Below are positions 14,759 to 24,696 of a DNA stretch of 40,112 nt, piece by piece. Source of the stretch: Cysteiniphilum litorale (lineage in GTDB: Bacteria > Pseudomonadota > Gammaproteobacteria > Francisellales > Francisellaceae); the NCBI RefSeq assembly GCF_003428165.1, contig NZ_QLIQ01000029.1, positions 1 through 40,112 of the forward strand, written 5' to 3'. The stretch's first letter is position 1. Every line of letters begins with the position of its first letter. The position numbers and the translations under genes are program-made. The notes under the pieces are model-generated. The model saw nothing but the letters and a program-made list of their open reading frames with translations. It had not been told where the DNA came from and did no database searches.

Positions 14759-15105
14759 CTTAATCAATTAGCCATAACTCAATAAAGTAAGCTCCCCAAA
14801 AAAGTGGAGCTCCAACCATTTGATGTAATGAATATTTGCAAACTATAAAAGGGAGTTTTCCCCCGATTTGGTGAAAACTATTATATTGTTAGTAATAATG
14901 CATCATATAGCGCTGTTTTATCATTTTCATTAGGTAATTTATATCTCTTATAAAAAAGGGATGCTTAACTGTCAAAAAGACAGTATGCATTCACAAATCT
15001 AATGCTCAATAAATCCTTATATTAGCCATGTTTCAATTTTAATTTGATGATGAATTAAACAGCAAATGTTATAATGAATTGATTTAAATAATTGGAGATA
15101 ACCGC
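14742..15105. other. Intergenic region with several hairpins
   Basis: A stretch of 364 bp between the divergent toxin operon and the tail gene. It contains three inverted repeats: AGCTCC/GGAGCT (14790-14795, 14806-14811), AGTTTTC/GAAAACT (14854-14860, 14873-14879) and CTGTC-AAAAA-GACAG (14969-14983, with outer ATGC/GCAT). A TATAAT at 15070-15075 can serve the tail gene. None has a clear U-tract. They look more like operators than terminators. Confidence 0.55.
15070..15097 (+). promoter_or_regulatory. -10 box and ribosome site of the Dit-like gene
   Basis: A consensus TATAAT at 15070-15075, then GGAG at 15094-15097, nine bases before the ATG at 15106. No good -35 is visible at the normal distance, which would fit an activator-dependent late promoter. 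Confidence 0.45.
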
Positions 15106-15741
15106 ATGCCTTTAATAAGTGATATAGAGGGGATTATATTTGGCAAAGGGAATATAAGCCTGCAAGATTCAAATAACATTATTGTAATGACAGGTGTTGA
15201 TTTGTGGACTGCAGAACAGCATAAAATCAAAGTTAAAACCACGCATTACCCAATTGAAGATGGTAGCTCAATAACTGATAACGCTTATAAAAAACCGTCA
15301 AAAATAACGCTTACTGGCTTTGTTTCTAATCTAAAAGTCTTAACGCCTGAAATTCCTTTTTTATTTGGTTCAATAGGCTATGTTAGCACGCAAAAGGTTA
15401 AAACCGCATGGCAGCAAATTAAGGCATTAGCCAATGCCAGAGAGCCTTTAACTGTTATAACGACTGTTGATAAGTACGAAAATATGCTTATCACAGAAGT
15501 TGATACAAGCAGCATGGATAAGAACACAGGAACCTCACTCATGTTTAAGCTTGAACTGACGGAGCTTAATACAGTCACATCAAAAAGTTTAAGCCCATCA
15601 GTATTAAGGGGTGACAATAACCCAGTTAAAAATATGACTGAAAAAGTAAACGGTGGTACACGAAACTCACCAACATTGCCAGCAGAAAAAACATTATCCA
15701 TACTTAAGGGAATTGGTCAATATGCACAAAAGGCTTTGTAA
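15106..15741 (+). CDS. Dit-like phage tail/baseplate protein
   Basis: A 211-residue protein. The segment TTHYPIEDGSSITDNAYKKP followed by SKITLTGFVSN is the signature of Dit-like/distal-tail N-terminal domains (HP-x-E-x-G-x-x-x-x-DH-x-x-x-x-P-x-x-x-x-x-x-G-x-x-S). After it come AWQQIKALANAREPLTVITT, YENMLITEVDTS and FKLELTEL, the strands that close the barrel. The C-terminus is a disordered linker. In contractile or flexible tails such proteins form the hub at the tail tip. It stands alone here, separated from the tape measure gene by the replication module, which is unusual for phage gene order. Confidence 0.78.
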   Translation: MPLISDIEGIIFGKGNISLQDSNNIIVMTGVDLWTAEQHKIKVKTTHYPIEDGSSITDNAYKKPSKITLTGFVSNLKVLTPEIPFLFGSIGYVSTQKVKTAWQQIKALANAREPLTVITTVDKYENMLITEVDTSSMDKNTGTSLMFKLELTELNTVTSKSLSPSVLRGDNNPVKNMTEKVNGGTRNSPTLPAEKTLSILKGIGQYAQKAL

Positions 15742-15755
15742 AGTTAGATAGTAAC

Positions 15756-16256
15756 ATGATGATCTGGTTAAGATTTGGGTTATCAAGACTAATTCATAAA
15801 ACTGAAAGCGGCTTAGAGTGGATACACGAAGCAATAACAATTTTTATAGGTATATTTGTGGCTAAGGTAGAAAAAAGAACAACCCCATACACTGTATTTG
15901 CATTTCTAATGCTGCTATTTGGTGTAGGTTGGTTTACGCAAATGATGACGCATGTATCAGTTTGGGCATGGCATGAAATTATTGCTAATACAATAACTAA
16001 TTGGACTATGATTATCTTCTCATTAATCAGTATTATTGGGCATAAGGTAAGTAACAAGCATGTGTACAAGTACGCTTCATTGGGCTTATGCTTTATTTGC
16101 CTTATAATTGGTACATACTGGCTAATAATTGATGCCTTGCACTTTAATGGATATTCTACTGTAGGCGTTGTGTTGATGGGGTTTGTAACTAATATCATAA
16201 AAGTCATTGGGGGCGGTGTATTACTGCTGAATTATCATAAAAAAGATTTTGAATGA
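15756..16256 (+). CDS. Four-helix inner-membrane protein, function unknown
   Basis: A 166-residue protein with four hydrophobic helices at about residues 46-68 (VFAFLMLLFGVGWF), 82-97 (WTMIIFSLISIIG), 107-128 (LGLCFICLIIGTYWLIIDAL) and 135-158 (GVVLMGFVTNIIKVIGGGVL). An amphipathic N-terminus precedes them. It starts 14 bp after the Dit-like gene, probably in the same transcript. It is the last gene before the right att site, a common position for superinfection-exclusion or accessory genes. A holin role is possible but there is no endolysin nearby. I do not recognise a family. Confidence 0.7.
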   Translation: MMIWLRFGLSRLIHKTESGLEWIHEAITIFIGIFVAKVEKRTTPYTVFAFLMLLFGVGWFTQMMTHVSVWAWHEIIANTITNWTMIIFSLISIIGHKVSNKHVYKYASLGLCFICLIIGTYWLIIDALHFNGYSTVGVVLMGFVTNIIKVIGGGVLLLNYHKKDFE

Positions 16257-16655
16257 TATTATTCGCCAGAATTGGAGAAAACTAAAAAATGTAGCGTCCT
16301 AAATCCTCATTCCATCAATTAGTGGTGTGAGCGCTTTCAAGATGATTGTAAGCCATACGCGTGTATGATGATAAATAGTTTTGCGGAAATATAAAAAAAG
16401 AAACGCACAGTTAGGCGCAAATAATTGGGGAATTTTTACAGTCTATAAAAAAGGGTTTTTCCGTGTCCTATAAAAAGAAGCCTGAATTAATCGTAAATAT
16501 CTAAGGTTTTTCCCCACTGTTATAAAAAAGATAGTGGCGCGGAAAAATAGATATCTTTTGTAGTGATGGAGTCTATTTGGAGTTTTTTAAAAATAAACCA
16601 TTCGATAGTGCATATTTCACACTTCAATAAAACCATTGATATAAAAGGCTTTGGA
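16257..16655. other. Right-end noncoding region of island 2
   Basis: About 400 bp. It holds TATAAAAA motifs at about 16389, 16444, 16469 and 16521, a nested stem at 16507-16547 (TTTTTCC/GGAAAAA outside, CCACT/AGTGG inside), and the arm-type repeat at 16567-16586. There is no credible gene. It is probably a protein-binding region for recombination or packaging. Confidence 0.55.
16567..16586 (+). repeat. Right arm-type repeat of island 2
   Basis: TGGAGTCTATTTGGAGTTTT is an exact copy of 4711-4730 in the same orientation, about 70 bp from the tRNA copy. The flanking word AATAAACC is also shared (4702-4709 and 16592-16599), but on the other side. Confidence 0.75.
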
Positions 16656-16706
16656 GATGGTGGTCGCTACTGGACTCGAACCAGTGACCCCTACCATGTC
16701 AAGGTA
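16656..16706. repeat. attR: 51-bp repeat inside the intact tRNA-Val
   Basis: Identical to attL at 4521-4571. The block covers the anticodon stem-loop to the 3' CCA and two more bases. The element restores a complete tRNA 3' end on integration, as is usual for P4-type integrases. Confidence 0.93.
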
Positions 16707-16735
16707 GTACTCTAACCAGACTGAGCTAAGCGACC
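16658..16735 (-). tRNA. tRNA-Val (anticodon GAC)
   Basis: On the minus strand, GGTCGCT (16735-16729) pairs with AGCGACC (16668-16662), followed by discriminator A and an encoded CCA (to 16658). The anticodon arm is CTACC-TTGACAT-GGTAG with GAC in the loop. The T arm has GGTTCGAGTCC. The D arm is TAGCTCAG...GGTTAGAG. The body closely follows E. coli tRNA-Val(GAC). This is the integration target of island 2. Confidence 0.97.
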
Positions 16736-16807
16736 AATGAGCGGAGATTATAATTCGTTTATAGAAAATCACAAGCCCATTTCGTGATTTTCTGCCAACT
16801 TTAATAA

Positions 16808-19063
<2,256 letters not shown>

Positions 19064-19148
19064 TTATATTGTGGATATCAATCAGTGATTGCTACATTAA
19101 ATTCGCGCCTTATCATAACAAAATATATGCTTGACGCCTATCTTATGT

Positions 19149-19176
19149 TTGACGCAATTGAATATCTTGCTATAAT
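19149..19176 (+). promoter_or_regulatory. Sigma-70-type promoter of the KfrA-like gene
   Basis: TTGACG (19149-19154) and TATAAT (19171-19176) with a 16-bp spacer, in the divergent region between icd and the gene at 19265. Confidence 0.65.
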
Positions 19177-19186
19177 CGCCATGGAT

Positions 19187-19212
19187 TGTAGATATAAACC
19201 TGTAGATATAAA
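19187..19212 (+). repeat. Direct repeat in the leader of the KfrA-like gene
   Basis: TGTAGATATAAA occurs at 19187-19198 and 19201-19212 with a 14-bp period, just downstream of the predicted transcription start. It could be an autoregulatory site. Confidence 0.45.
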
Positions 19213-19264
19213 ATCTCTTTAAACTTTCGTTAAATCAATTACTCGATTAAGGATATAACAAACC

Positions 19265-19990
19265 ATGGCTCGTCCAGGCATTTCTTACGAAGATATACTC
19301 GAAGCAATTAGTAAGCTAGAAGCACAAGGCGCTACGCCTAGCATAAATAATGTGCGCGATACAGTTGGTCGCGGCAGCCCAACAACTATCAGTAAATTTT
19401 TAAAACAGTGGCGTGAAGAGCGTGCAACTGATCAGACAGCCGCACAATCAACAACCACAAAGAACACAGAAGATACTATGCAACCTATCTCAGAAAACAC
19501 CGCTACTGCGAAAACAGAAGCAGCAAAAACTCCTGAAGAAAAGCCTCAAGCAAAAGCGGCAGTTAGCGATAAACCGTCAGCTGTAACTAGTACAATGAAG
19601 GCACAAGATCCAATGATTCAAGCACTTCTTACGAGCTCTCACGCATTAAGCAGTGACATTCTTAGCAGCATGTCCGATGAGTGGAGCATGATTTTAAACG
19701 AAAGCAATCCTGAGCTTAAAGTGCGTAAGCTATATGCCGCTTTAGTTAAAGAGCAAACTCGTCGCGAGTCAGCCGAGCAAGTTGCTAAAGAAGCGCGCAT
19801 TTATGCAGAAACACTAAAAGAGCAAACGACTCAACGTATCTCAGACTTGCGTGATGCTTTAGAAGGGCAAATTGCTTTTTTAAATGGACAAATTCGTCAA
19901 TTGAAGCGCGAATCCGAGCAAACACTTGAGTACTATCGCAAACAGCTTGAAAAATCAAATAATGCATTAGCCGAGCAAAAACGTTCATAG
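19265..19990 (+). CDS. KfrA-like DNA-binding protein with C-terminal coiled coil
   Basis: A 241-residue protein. Residues 1-55 (ISYEDILEAISKLEAQG, then PSINNVRDTVGRGSPTTISK, FLKQWREE) are the KfrA N-terminal HTH domain (PF11740). An Ala/Thr/Glu-rich linker (about 58-115) follows, then a long helix that is probably a coiled coil to the end (EQVAKEARIYAETLKEQTTQ ... LKRESEQTLEYYRKQLEKSN). KfrA of plasmids is a filament-forming, autorepressing protein tied to segregation. Chromosomal homologues exist with unknown role. It faces the RES toxin gene tail to tail, 6 bp apart. A ribosome site (AAGGATA) precedes the ATG. Confidence 0.85.
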   Translation: MARPGISYEDILEAISKLEAQGATPSINNVRDTVGRGSPTTISKFLKQWREERATDQTAAQSTTTKNTEDTMQPISENTATAKTEAAKTPEEKPQAKAAVSDKPSAVTSTMKAQDPMIQALLTSSHALSSDILSSMSDEWSMILNESNPELKVRKLYAALVKEQTRRESAEQVAKEARIYAETLKEQTTQRISDLRDALEGQIAFLNGQIRQLKRESEQTLEYYRKQLEKSNNALAEQKRS

Positions 19991-19996
19991 CATAGC

Positions 19997-20461
19997 TCAC
20001 GATCTCAATAAGCGTTTATCAAATCTAAAGTCTGTTAACTTAATCTTTTTAATCTTGGCAAAGTCTTGATGCAAGGGGTTAATAAGATAATTATACTCGT
20101 CAAATGGCGTAATAATTGAAGGGACTTTCAGTACACAACTGGTTTTTTGCTTAAGCCAGTTATCACCAAGAGCGCGCAGATCATACACATGCATGCCACG
20201 AATATCGTCATTATCTAACCCAATGTCTGTTGCTGTTAACAAAGACACTGCAGCAATATCAGCTGAGATAATCACCTGCTCGATCGGTGCATTTGCTGTA
20301 TCATAATGCACTAACGATTCTAAAATAGCCAAGGATTGTGACTCCGCCATATAGATAATCTGCTGACCACGGCTATGCCAACGACCTGAAGCAAAGAGCC
20401 CACCCAAACCATTCAAAGGCGGATCTGCAAATTGCTTCTGCGTAATACGCCAAGCAATCAT
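19997..20461 (-). CDS. RES-domain toxin (NAD+ phosphorylase-type)
   Basis: A 154-residue protein. RES-family residues are in order: R5 (AWRIT), G26-R27-W28 (ASGRWHS), Y37 (IIYMAES), S41, E48 (LAILESLVH) and later an NYLINPLH-type end (residues N-P-x-H). Known members (MbcT, ParT, Res) deplete NAD+ by phosphorolysis or modify target proteins. The start shares one base with the antitoxin stop (TGATG), so it is translated by coupling in the antitoxin-first order. The toxin-antitoxin pair is chromosomal here, outside island 2. Confidence 0.9.
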   Translation of the reverse strand: MIAWRITQKQFADPPLNGLGGLFASGRWHSRGQQIIYMAESQSLAILESLVHYDTANAPIEQVIISADIAAVSLLTATDIGLDNDDIRGMHVYDLRALGDNWLKQKTSCVLKVPSIITPFDEYNYLINPLHQDFAKIKKIKLTDFRFDKRLLRS

Positions 20462-20886
20462 CAGCTATATATCCCATAGGAAATACGATAAAGCAAATTA
20501 TCAATAATCTGACAACCCAAAGAATTTTTGAGAAGCTCAAGCGGCGTTCTTTCGCCTAACGCAAGGTTTTTTGTTGTAAGCCAATTATTAACCTTTTCCT
20601 TAGTACCAAACACTTCAAGCGCATGTGCATATACTTTTGCAATCAATATCAAACGATCAGATTCTTTTGCATCCAACATACCCATTTCTTTTCTACGCAA
20701 ATAGGTTTTACGATTAATCGGAATAAGTGATGATACAATTTCTTCTGTTAAACCACTTGATTTGGCAAATCGCAAAATAGCTGCAGACTTAATACCTTGA
20801 TTAATCTCTTCATATAAATCAGACTCTGCGTGTATATGTTTATTTTTAAAATTAGCACGACCTAATAAATTATCTACTAACTGCAT
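20461..20886 (-). CDS. Xre/MbcA/ParS-type antitoxin of the RES pair
   Basis: A 141-residue protein from the ATG at 20886 (MQLVDNLLGR), which has a GGAG site upstream. An in-frame ATG at 20937 would sit on the operator. The N-terminal helical domain (IKSAAILRFAKSSGLTEEIV, then IPINRKTYLRRKE, with a conserved R-R) leads into SDRLILIAKVYAHALEVFGT, KEKVNNWLTTKNLALGERTP and LELLKNSLGCQIIDNLLYRI. The last is the DUF2384 toxin-binding domain (W-L ... L-G ... P-x-x-L-L). It blocks the RES toxin and represses the operon. Confidence 0.9.
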   Translation of the reverse strand: MQLVDNLLGRANFKNKHIHAESDLYEEINQGIKSAAILRFAKSSGLTEEIVSSLIPINRKTYLRRKEMGMLDAKESDRLILIAKVYAHALEVFGTKEKVNNWLTTKNLALGERTPLELLKNSLGCQIIDNLLYRISYGIYS

Positions 20887-20908
20887 AACCCAACTCCAAA
20901 ATGGAAAC

Positions 20909-20929
20909 TTGTCCAAAATATTAGGACAA
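20909..20929 (-). promoter_or_regulatory. Operator of the RES/Xre operon
   Basis: TTGTCC (20909-20914) and GGACAA (20924-20929) are perfect arms around a 9-bp AT core, 22 bp upstream of the antitoxin ATG. GGACA recurs nearby at 20961 and 20975. It is a likely binding site for the Xre antitoxin. Confidence 0.6.
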
Positions 20930-21019
20930 CTTGCCAAAAAAATCCAGTCAATTATTCAAGGACATTGGGGGGACATCATAGTAGAATGCCAACTTCAACA
21001 AAATCAATCTTTAATATTT

Positions 21020-22603
21020 ATGTTATTACAACGCGTTAATCGCTTTTTAATGCCCAATCAAGATGGCAAACACATGACCGACTTCTTATCCGGTGTCACT
21101 GTCGCTTTAGCCCTAATCCCTGAGGCTGTCGCCTTTGCTCTAGTGGCGGGCGTTAACCCCACTGTTGGCTTATATGCAGCCTTTATTATGTGCTTTATGA
21201 CGGCTGTCTTTGGTGGCAGACCAGGCATGATATCAGGTGCCACCGGTTCAATGGCGGTCGTTATGGTTTCGATTATGCTGCTTTTTCCTAATGACTCCAT
21301 AACAGGCATGAATTACTTATTTGCCACCGTTATTCTAACGGGTATCATTCAGATTGTTATAGGACTTCTGGGCTTTGGTAAGTTTATTCGTATGCTACCG
21401 AAGTCGGTTATGGTTGGCTTTGTTAATGGTCTTGCTATTGTCATTTTCTTATCACAATTACAACAGTTCAAATACACGCCAACTGGATTAGATCATAAAG
21501 TTTGGTTACAAGGCATTGACTTATATGTAATGATTGGACTTGTCGTACTCGCCATGCTCATTACACATTTCTTACCCAAATTTACCAAGGCAATCCCTTC
21601 GGCATTAACGGCTATTATCATTGTTACCGTAATTGCCTTATTTATCCCACTACCAGGTAATCACATCTTAAACGTTGGTGACATGATCGGCACTGGCAAA
21701 GACATTGTAAGCCACGCTTTTAGTATTCCACATATTCCATTTACTTGGCATGCACTGACGATTATTGTACCTTATGCACTCATTTTGGCTATTATTGGAC
21801 TGTCTGAATCGTTAATGACATTGACCTTGATTGATGAAATCACCAAAACACGTGGTCGTGGCAACAAAGAGTGTATTGCCCAAGGCGCTGGCAATATTAT
21901 CTCGGGCTTTTTCAAAGCTATGGGTGGGTGTGCGATGATCGGTCAAAGTATGATCAACATCAGCTCCGGCGGGCGCGGACGCTTATCTGGCATTACGGCT
22001 GCTGTGTTTTTACTATTTTTTATCGTTGTCGCCATGCCACTGATTAAAATCATTCCATTAGCCGCCCTTGTCGGGGTGATGTTTATGGTCGTGATTGAAA
22101 CCTTTGAATGGGCAAGCTTTAAATTCATTCGCAAAATTCCTTTACACGATGCATTTATCATTATCGTCGTAACCGTTATCACCGTGATGACGGATCTTGC
22201 AATTGCGGTTATTGTTGGCGTGATCTTAGCGTCCCTTGTCTTCGCGTGGCAAACTGCAAAAAATATCTATGCCGAAACCAAAATCAACACTGATGGCAGT
22301 AAAGAGTATATTCTGCATGGTCCTTTATTTTTCAGCTCAAGCACGCGCTTTAAAAGCCTCTTCACCCCAGCGAACGATCCTAGTGAAGTCATTATCGATT
22401 TCAAATACTCGCGTGTTAGTGATCACTCCGCCATTGACGCCATTGCTTATGTTGCCGAATGTTATAGCAACCTTGGCAAAAACTTACACTTAAGGCACTT
22501 AAGTCTGGAATGCAAAGAGCTATTAGGCAAAGCAGGGAATCTCGTTGAAGTCAATGTACTTGAAGATCCTGATTATCATGTTGCCACCGATAAACTTAGT
22601 TAG
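21020..22603 (+). CDS. SulP-family inorganic anion transporter
   Basis: A 527-residue protein from the ATG at 21020. The frame is open back to 20909, but that would overlap the antitoxin operator and has no family match. The start choice is not certain, as no strong ribosome site is seen; an ATG at 21050 is the alternative. SulP features: GVTVALALIPEAVAFALVAG (residues about 24-43), NPTVGLYAAF, then FGGRPGMISGATGSMAVVM, and FVNGLAIVIFLSQLQQF. About 12 to 14 membrane helices are followed by a cytoplasmic STAS domain (about 430-527: FFSSSTRFKSLF ... EVIIDFKYSRVSDHSAIDAI). The substrate could be sulfate, bicarbonate or another anion. Confidence 0.93.
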   Translation: MLLQRVNRFLMPNQDGKHMTDFLSGVTVALALIPEAVAFALVAGVNPTVGLYAAFIMCFMTAVFGGRPGMISGATGSMAVVMVSIMLLFPNDSITGMNYLFATVILTGIIQIVIGLLGFGKFIRMLPKSVMVGFVNGLAIVIFLSQLQQFKYTPTGLDHKVWLQGIDLYVMIGLVVLAMLITHFLPKFTKAIPSALTAIIIVTVIALFIPLPGNHILNVGDMIGTGKDIVSHAFSIPHIPFTWHALTIIVPYALILAIIGLSESLMTLTLIDEITKTRGRGNKECIAQGAGNIISGFFKAMGGCAMIGQSMINISSGGRGRLSGITAAVFLLFFIVVAMPLIKIIPLAALVGVMFMVVIETFEWASFKFIRKIPLHDAFIIIVVTVITVMTDLAIAVIVGVILASLVFAWQTAKNIYAETKINTDGSKEYILHGPLFFSSSTRFKSLFTPANDPSEVIIDFKYSRVSDHSAIDAIAYVAECYSNLGKNLHLRHLSLECKELLGKAGNLVEVNVLEDPDYHVATDKLS

Positions 22604-22649
22604 TTTCAGTTAATCATTATTCACCGTCATATTCTTTATTTTATTCTGA

Positions 22650-22670
22650 TATAATTATTGGCAATTATTG
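22650..22670 (+). promoter_or_regulatory. -10 box and direct repeat before the two-component operon
   Basis: TATAAT (22650-22655) overlaps AATTATTG repeats at 22653-22660 and 22663-22670. A 10-bp direct repeat is the usual layout of sites for OmpR-type regulators, so autoregulation is possible. Confidence 0.4.
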
Positions 22671-22688
22671 TACTGAAGTACCAAGTCC

Positions 22689-23393
22689 ATGCAAGCTACT
22701 GAAAAAAAACGTATTATCATTGTCGATGATGATCTGATTATTCGCCAAGAATTAAAACATATTCTTGAACGTGAACAATACGACGTACAACACGCTGCCA
22801 ATCCACCTGCAGCCGATGAAATTCTCACCTCTTTTGCTGCTGATTTAATGATTCTTGATTTAAATATGCCTGGATTTGAAAATGGCAAATACTATTGCCG
22901 CAGAATCTGCGAGTCACTCAATATTCCGATTATTATCATTACCGCTTCTGATGATGAGATCGATGAAATTCTATCCTATGAACTGGGTGCCTTGCACTTT
23001 ATGCATAAACCGTTTAATACCCGGTTATTAATTGCCAAGATTCGCAATATTCTCTCAATTGCTTACAAGCCTAAAACACATACTGACAAAAGTCTCTGGC
23101 GCATTGATAGCAAGACATTCACACTCTCACGCCATGATACTGAGCAAAGTATTAGTATTAATAAAAATGAATATCTTTTATTAAGTTATCTCAACGACAA
23201 TCACAGTGAAGCAAAATCACAACATGATATCGCACAAGTGATTTATAACCGCCCGATTGCTGCCGATGATCGGATTATCTCAACCTTAATTTCGCGCTTG
23301 CGACAAAAGCTTGAAAGCATTGCCAGTGATGATCTAATCGTTTCCATGCGTGGGATTGGTTATAGTTTAAAAAGCAACATCACGATTGATTAA
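22689..23393 (+). CDS. OmpR/PhoB-family response regulator
   Basis: A 234-residue protein. The receiver domain (1-125) has acidic D13-D14, phospho-acceptor D57 (LMILDLNMPG), T85 (IIITAS) and K107 (MHKPFN). The C-terminal winged-helix domain (about 135-230) shows WRIDSKTFTLSRHD, then SINKNEYLLLSYLNDN, ADDRIISTLISRLRQKLE and IVSMRGIGYSLKS. It is a transcription factor activated by the kinase encoded 3 bp downstream. The target genes and signal are not evident. The neighbours (SulP transporter upstream, envelope genes downstream) do not settle this. Confidence 0.95.
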   Translation: MQATEKKRIIIVDDDLIIRQELKHILEREQYDVQHAANPPAADEILTSFAADLMILDLNMPGFENGKYYCRRICESLNIPIIIITASDDEIDEILSYELGALHFMHKPFNTRLLIAKIRNILSIAYKPKTHTDKSLWRIDSKTFTLSRHDTEQSISINKNEYLLLSYLNDNHSEAKSQHDIAQVIYNRPIAADDRIISTLISRLRQKLESIASDDLIVSMRGIGYSLKSNITID

Positions 23394-23396
23394 CCG

Positions 23397-24692
23397 ATGA
23401 TGAAGCTTAGAAAAAACTCACCGAACTTGAAATCTAGATTACGCTTTAATTTACTGTTATTCATTGCCTTTATTATCAATATCGTACTGATTAGTTATTT
23501 CTACACCAACACATATATTGATCACAATGAAGATCAGCGCGTTGAGGCGATTAACTTAATTAATTTGATTACTGAAATCGATCACCTAAAACTGTCCACC
23601 AAAGAAGAAAAATATCTAAAAAGCATTATTCCGCGCTTTAGTAATAATCGTGTAATGGTTACGATTGCAGATAAGCCACAAATCAGCTCTGATTATATCT
23701 ATAGTCATGATCTCCAAATTAACTCGCAACAAGTGCATTACGCGCTTAGTAATATTCGTTTCTGGCGCAATAACATTATCTCGATTTACTCGAATCAATT
23801 GAAAGAGTGGATTATTGTCTATTTACCTGCGATTAGTTTTCCGTGGTTTGCCACAGCATTTGTATTGCTACAATTACTGGTAATGCTTTATTTACTTATC
23901 TATCTGATTAATGGACGAAAGTTACTTCTGGCGATGAATAGGCTGTTTGAACTTGAACAAAAGCATCAACTAAACTTACCTGCCATTCGTGGTAATTTTT
24001 TCACACAATCAAGCTTACATCTCTTGCATAAATCCGCACAATATATCGATAGCTTAATCGCTAAGATCCAGACATTAAATGAAGTCAAAATGAAAACCAT
24101 GGCAACCTTGGCGCATGATATCAGAACGCCACTGACACGTATTGATCTTATGTTATATCAGATTGAAGATGCAGGATTGAGAGAGCGCATTTTTGAACAA
24201 ATTGATGATATCGATCTTATCTTAAAAAATACGATTGATTATGCAAAACAAAAGCATTTGTCACACCCTAAAAGCACCATTGATTTATGCCAAATCGTTA
24301 CTGACATTGTTCAGGATTATCAATCACATAATCCTAAGCGAATTCAACTCTCTGCCATTTATGATCGTTACTTTATTCATGGCTCACAAGTGGAGATGGA
24401 GCGAGCGCTAACAAATATTATTAATAATGCGTTAAAATATGGCAGCAAAGTCCGCGTGCGACTCACGCAATACAAAGACACGCTTACCATTGAAATCAGC
24501 GATGATGGACCAGGCGTGCCATCTGCGCAATTAGCCGATATTTTCCTGCCCTTTCAACAAGGTGATAATTCTTCCTCTAAAGGTAATGGTCTTGGACTAT
24601 CTATCGCCAAAGACATCATTGAGAGCCACGGTGGGCGCATTGAGGCTAAAAATAATCAACCTTGTGGGCTGTCGATTACGATTACGATTTAA
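23397..24692 (+). CDS. Membrane sensor histidine kinase
   Basis: A 431-residue protein. TM1 lies at about 18-36 and TM2 at about 148-172. Between them is a periplasmic sensor of about 110 residues without a recognised domain. The HisKA box is MATLAHDIRTPLTRID with H240. ATPase boxes follow: N (IINNALKYGS), G1 (DDGPGVPSAQ), F (FLPFQQGDNSSS) and G2 (GNGLGLSIAKDIIESHGG). All catalytic elements are present. It autophosphorylates and passes phosphate to D57 of the regulator encoded just upstream. The short gap shows one operon. The overall layout is of the EnvZ/OmpR kind. Confidence 0.95.
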   Translation: MMKLRKNSPNLKSRLRFNLLLFIAFIINIVLISYFYTNTYIDHNEDQRVEAINLINLITEIDHLKLSTKEEKYLKSIIPRFSNNRVMVTIADKPQISSDYIYSHDLQINSQQVHYALSNIRFWRNNIISIYSNQLKEWIIVYLPAISFPWFATAFVLLQLLVMLYLLIYLINGRKLLLAMNRLFELEQKHQLNLPAIRGNFFTQSSLHLLHKSAQYIDSLIAKIQTLNEVKMKTMATLAHDIRTPLTRIDLMLYQIEDAGLRERIFEQIDDIDLILKNTIDYAKQKHLSHPKSTIDLCQIVTDIVQDYQSHNPKRIQLSAIYDRYFIHGSQVEMERALTNIINNALKYGSKVRVRLTQYKDTLTIEISDDGPGVPSAQLADIFLPFQQGDNSSSKGNGLGLSIAKDIIESHGGRIEAKNNQPCGLSITITI

Positions 24693-24696
24693 CATT

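Noticed and set aside
14790-14811. Rho-independent terminator AGCTCC/GGAGCT
   Set aside because: The stem is short and no U-run follows on either strand, so I list it only as a hairpin in the intergenic region.
15756-16256. Holin of a lysis cassette
   Set aside because: Four helices in 166 residues is long for a holin and there is no endolysin or spanin gene nearby; left as unknown membrane protein.
16443-16547. CRISPR-like array suggested by repeated TATAAAAA/GGG/TTTTTCC words
   Set aside because: Repeats are short, unevenly spaced and partly inverted, with no constant spacer length and no cas genes.
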